A DNA stretch of 64,000 nt, taken from positions 1-64,000 of the forward strand of contig NZ_JAHLPM010000002.1 in NCBI RefSeq assembly GCF_018917865.1, written 5' to 3'. Position 1 is the first letter of the stretch. Each line of letters opens with the position of its first letter. Under the pieces are notes generated by a model. That model did no database searches. It saw only the letters and a list, made by a program, of their open reading frames with translations, and was not told where the DNA came from. This DNA comes from Tissierella simiarum. GTDB lineage: Bacteria; Bacillota; Clostridia; Tissierellales; Tissierellaceae. Position numbers and translations under genes: made by a program. Below, one piece after another: positions 61,622-64,000 of this stretch.

Positions 61622-62818
61622 TTAAAATAATGCTTTTATTATCATAGATACTACAATAGTTGTAACTCCCATAGAAGTAACATTTCCTATAGTTGGATGA
61701 TATCCTTCAGGCAATTTATCACAAAAATATTCTGCTAGAGGTGCACCTATTATACCTCCTAATATTCCTGCTGTGGCTGCTACTCCAATAGATCCACCAA
61801 ACATTAACACACAGGCAGGTCCTACACTTACTACTGGTACATAGGTACCATACCAACCTTTTTCTACATATTTGTCAAAATATAAAAATACTCCTACTGC
61901 TGAACCAATAATTTGAGATAATATTATTGCAGGTATAGTTCCAGAACCATAAGCTCCATGACCTATATTTAAAAACCAATCTATAATTGCTCCTATAATT
62001 ACAAATAATCCTGCAATTTCATTACCGTAAAATTGAGCTTCAGAAAAGTCTGCAAAAACTCTTCTTACAAACCATGATGGTTTTCCCATCTCTTTCATAA
62101 TATCTTCTTCGGATTTAGCTTTTCTATTTATAGCTTTAGAGGGCATTTTCTTCATCCAAGGCAAAGCCTTACAAATACCGCATATAATAATACCAGTCAA
62201 AGCCATAGTGAATACATTTGAAACTACTCCCGGCACTTCTAATACAGGAATTATATTATTTGTTATCCAAAAAGCTACGGGAAATCCTATTATTCCTCCG
62301 AGAATAGATCCTGTTAATAAAGCCTTAATGTTAGGTCCATATAATAACATTATAGCTGGAGGAGCCCCTACTACCATAACGAATGTTGGCAGCCAAGTAT
62401 ATTCTCCACCGTTAAAAAATTTTGTATAATTTAATACAAATATAGCTATAAATAAGGACAATAATTGAGATGCTAACACCCATGGCCATAGGTTAGAACC
62501 ATAAGATACATTAAATCCTGCTAAAGATGAATCTTTAACATCTAACCTCCAGGCAATAAAACCGCCTAAAACTATACCTATTGAAGCAAAAACACCAGCA
62601 TAAAATTGAGGTTCAGTAAAGTTCATTATATACCATATAAACTTATAGAATGTGTTATTACCTGCATTAGAAACAATGGTATTGTAATCTAGCCAATTAC
62701 TAGTAACTTTAATACTATTTAATATAAAGTATATTCCAAATCCTATGGCTAAAGTAATAATTAATCCAGCTAGAGAACCTAATTTATGATCTTGTTTATT
62801 CTTTCTAAAACTTTCCAT
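61622..62818 (-). CDS. Internally duplicated polytopic membrane protein, unknown family (putative transporter)
   Basis: 398 residues, about ten spans. The two halves (about 60-225 and 245-398) are repeats of each other: EPQFYAGVFASIGIVLGGFIAW against EAQFYGNEIAGLFVIIGAIIDW, LLYGPNIKALLTGSILGGIIGFPVAFW against LMFGGSIGVAATAGILGGIIGAPLAEY, and matching V-G-PP/AIML and VGPACVLM stretches. A basic cytoplasmic linker (KKMPSKAINRKAKSEED) joins them. I do not recognise the family. Duplicated halves are common in transporters. The M20 amidohydrolase gene ends 14 bases upstream, so the protein probably imports the substrate of that enzyme. Confidence 0.65.
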   Translation of the reverse strand: MESFRKNKQDHKLGSLAGLIITLAIGFGIYFILNSIKVTSNWLDYNTIVSNAGNNTFYKFIWYIMNFTEPQFYAGVFASIGIVLGGFIAWRLDVKDSSLAGFNVSYGSNLWPWVLASQLLSLFIAIFVLNYTKFFNGGEYTWLPTFVMVVGAPPAIMLLYGPNIKALLTGSILGGIIGFPVAFWITNNIIPVLEVPGVVSNVFTMALTGIIICGICKALPWMKKMPSKAINRKAKSEEDIMKEMGKPSWFVRRVFADFSEAQFYGNEIAGLFVIIGAIIDWFLNIGHGAYGSGTIPAIILSQIIGSAVGVFLYFDKYVEKGWYGTYVPVVSVGPACVLMFGGSIGVAATAGILGGIIGAPLAEYFCDKLPEGYHPTIGNVTSMGVTTIVVSMIIKALF

Positions 62819-62832
62819 AGTCTTCCTCCTAT

Positions 62833-63993
62833 CTATTGGTTTAGAATATGAGAAATATAAAATTTAGCCATTCTAACAACTGATTGTATTTCTATTCTTT
62901 CATTTTTTTGATGAGCCATTTTTTCTTCTCCAGGACCTAATATCACGAAGGGTACATTATAAAAAGGAATTACTTGAGAAGCATCAGTGTAAAAGTTGAT
63001 TCCTTTAAAGTCTACTGGATAATCTAATTCTTCATAGGTTTTTATAATGTCTTTTACAAATTGTTCTTCCTTTTTTGTAGATATAGCTGGTCTATTATTT
63101 TCTATTACAATATTTAACTTTAATTGTGGGTTAAGTTCCTCCATTTCATCAGCAATCCTAAATGCCTTGTCCATTATATCTTCATGATCCATACCCGGGA
63201 CTGTCCGAATATCCAAGGTTGCTTCTGCTTTACTAGGAGTAATATTGGTTTTAACACCACCTTTTAACTGAGTTATTGCAAATGTGGCTCTACCTAAAAG
63301 GGGATGTTGTTTTTCTAAATCTACAATTTTCTTTAGTTTATATATAAAATCTATTAAGTTTTCTACTGCATTTACTCCTAACTCTGGTTTAGAACCATGA
63401 GATTCTTTACCTGTAGCAAAGATTTGAAGCCACAAAGCTCCTTTTTCACATAATCCTATTTTTTCATCAGAAGGTTCTGCTATAAATATAACAGATACTC
63501 CATCTAAATATCCTTCTTCTCTTAAGGATGTTATTCCAATACCTCCTGATTCTTCATCAGCAGTAAATAGAAATTTCAAGTTAACTGAAGGAGTAATATG
63601 ATTTTCAATAAAGTATAAGGCAGTTAAAATCATAGATGTTACTCCTCCTTTCATATCAGAAGATCCTCTTCCATAAAGATAGCCTTCTTCTATTAATCCT
63701 TCAAAAGGCGGATAATCCCAAGAAGATTCATCAGAAACAGGGACTGTATCTATATGTCCTATAAATGCTAAGGAATCCTTCCCTTTCCCAGGAATATTTA
63801 TAACTAAAGACCCTCTGTTATTACCATGGTCTAATATATGGTAATCTACATCTTTAGGAAAATAGTCTAATATAGCCTTCACCATATCCATTTCATTTCC
63901 TAGAGGGTTGGTAGAATTGGTCTTAACTAACTTTTTCAATATTAAAGTAGCTTTATCTTCATTTAAAAAATCATTCCTAATATGGTTTCCCAA
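62833..63993 (-). CDS. M20 family amidohydrolase (ArgE/DapE-like)
   Basis: 386 residues. Metal-site motifs: FIGHIDTVPV, GRGSSDMKGGV, ADEESGGIG, IAEPSDEK, and the C-terminal GPGEEKMAHQKNERI with the last histidine. Lid domain about 180-290 (GKESHGSKPELGVNAV). It deacylates or cleaves amino-acid derivatives. A TTG at 63993 gives a complete N-terminus (NEDKATLILKKLVKTNSTNP), but the frame stays open to the window edge, so the start could lie outside. Followed by the duplicated membrane protein, probably its transporter. Confidence 0.85.
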   Translation of the reverse strand: MGNHIRNDFLNEDKATLILKKLVKTNSTNPLGNEMDMVKAILDYFPKDVDYHILDHGNNRGSLVINIPGKGKDSLAFIGHIDTVPVSDESSWDYPPFEGLIEEGYLYGRGSSDMKGGVTSMILTALYFIENHITPSVNLKFLFTADEESGGIGITSLREEGYLDGVSVIFIAEPSDEKIGLCEKGALWLQIFATGKESHGSKPELGVNAVENLIDFIYKLKKIVDLEKQHPLLGRATFAITQLKGGVKTNITPSKAEATLDIRTVPGMDHEDIMDKAFRIADEMEELNPQLKLNIVIENNRPAISTKKEEQFVKDIIKTYEELDYPVDFKGINFYTDASQVIPFYNVPFVILGPGEEKMAHQKNERIEIQSVVRMAKFYISHILNQ

Positions 63994-64000
63994 GCTACTC

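Overview
The window is AT-rich, with Shine-Dalgarno sites of the GGAGG type, many amino-acid, peptide and organic-acid uptake systems, a sigma-54 activator, PTS parts and methyl-accepting chemotaxis proteins. It looks like the chromosome of a motile, anaerobic, amino-acid- and peptide-fermenting low-GC Firmicute (Clostridia/Tissierellia type). This placement is inferred from gene content and base composition only. Most genes lie on the minus strand. No rRNA, tRNA, CRISPR or phage genes were seen.

Layout. 1-3809: operon for an organic diacid, probably malonate (class III CoA-transferase, MadL, MadM, and a biotin-dependent acyl-CoA carboxyltransferase cut by the window edge), with a sigma-54 promoter. 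3994-9124: its likely regulators (NtrC-type response regulator and sensor kinase) and the lipid II flippase MurJ. 9250-12610: a GntR regulator converging on a two-gene operon (an unusual EIIC-like membrane protein and a TIM-barrel protein) with a double GTACGTAC operator. 12866-14190: an SLH/PrcB-type secreted protein and a gene remnant. 14227-23139: a ribose-type ABC operon (LacI regulator, ribokinase, binding protein, ATPase, M20 amidohydrolase, two permeases, amidotransferase-like protein). 23296-27856: livKHMGF. 28139-32646: two tandem paralogous chemoreceptors. 32767-37287: a LysR regulator divergent from a heterodimeric ABC exporter. 37406-40959: a RocB-like M20 peptidase and an ABC-2 exporter whose ATPase gene has a broken 5' end. 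41240-46131: an IclR regulator, a sodium symporter with a small partner subunit, an acetamidase/formamidase-family enzyme and carbamate kinase.

46459-49478: an IS605-type element (divergent tnpA and tnpB, a ribbon-helix-helix gene and a small Cys-rich gene). It sits between a nucleoside phosphorylase fragment and a dihydrolipoamide dehydrogenase fragment, so the locus has been rearranged. 49669-52566: a YfcC-type permease and isoaspartyl dipeptidase. 52781-59308: a MurNAc/muropeptide recycling region (RpiR regulator, PHP phosphoesterase, MurP, MurQ, MgtC-like protein, AmiE-like serine hydrolase) with repeated AAAATTTTATTTC-type sites upstream of murQ and amiE. 59486-61276: a secreted 5'-nucleotidase with a LysM anchor. 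61622-63993: an internally duplicated membrane protein of unknown family paired with another M20 amidohydrolase.

The common theme is scavenging of peptides, acylated or damaged amino acids, cell-wall fragments and small organic acids. Each module carries its own regulator. Four M20 amidohydrolases or peptidases in one window, two of them next to dedicated transporters, support that reading. The least explained parts are the EIIC-like/TIM-barrel operon, the duplicated membrane protein with its M20 partner, and the chimeric flanks of the IS605 element.
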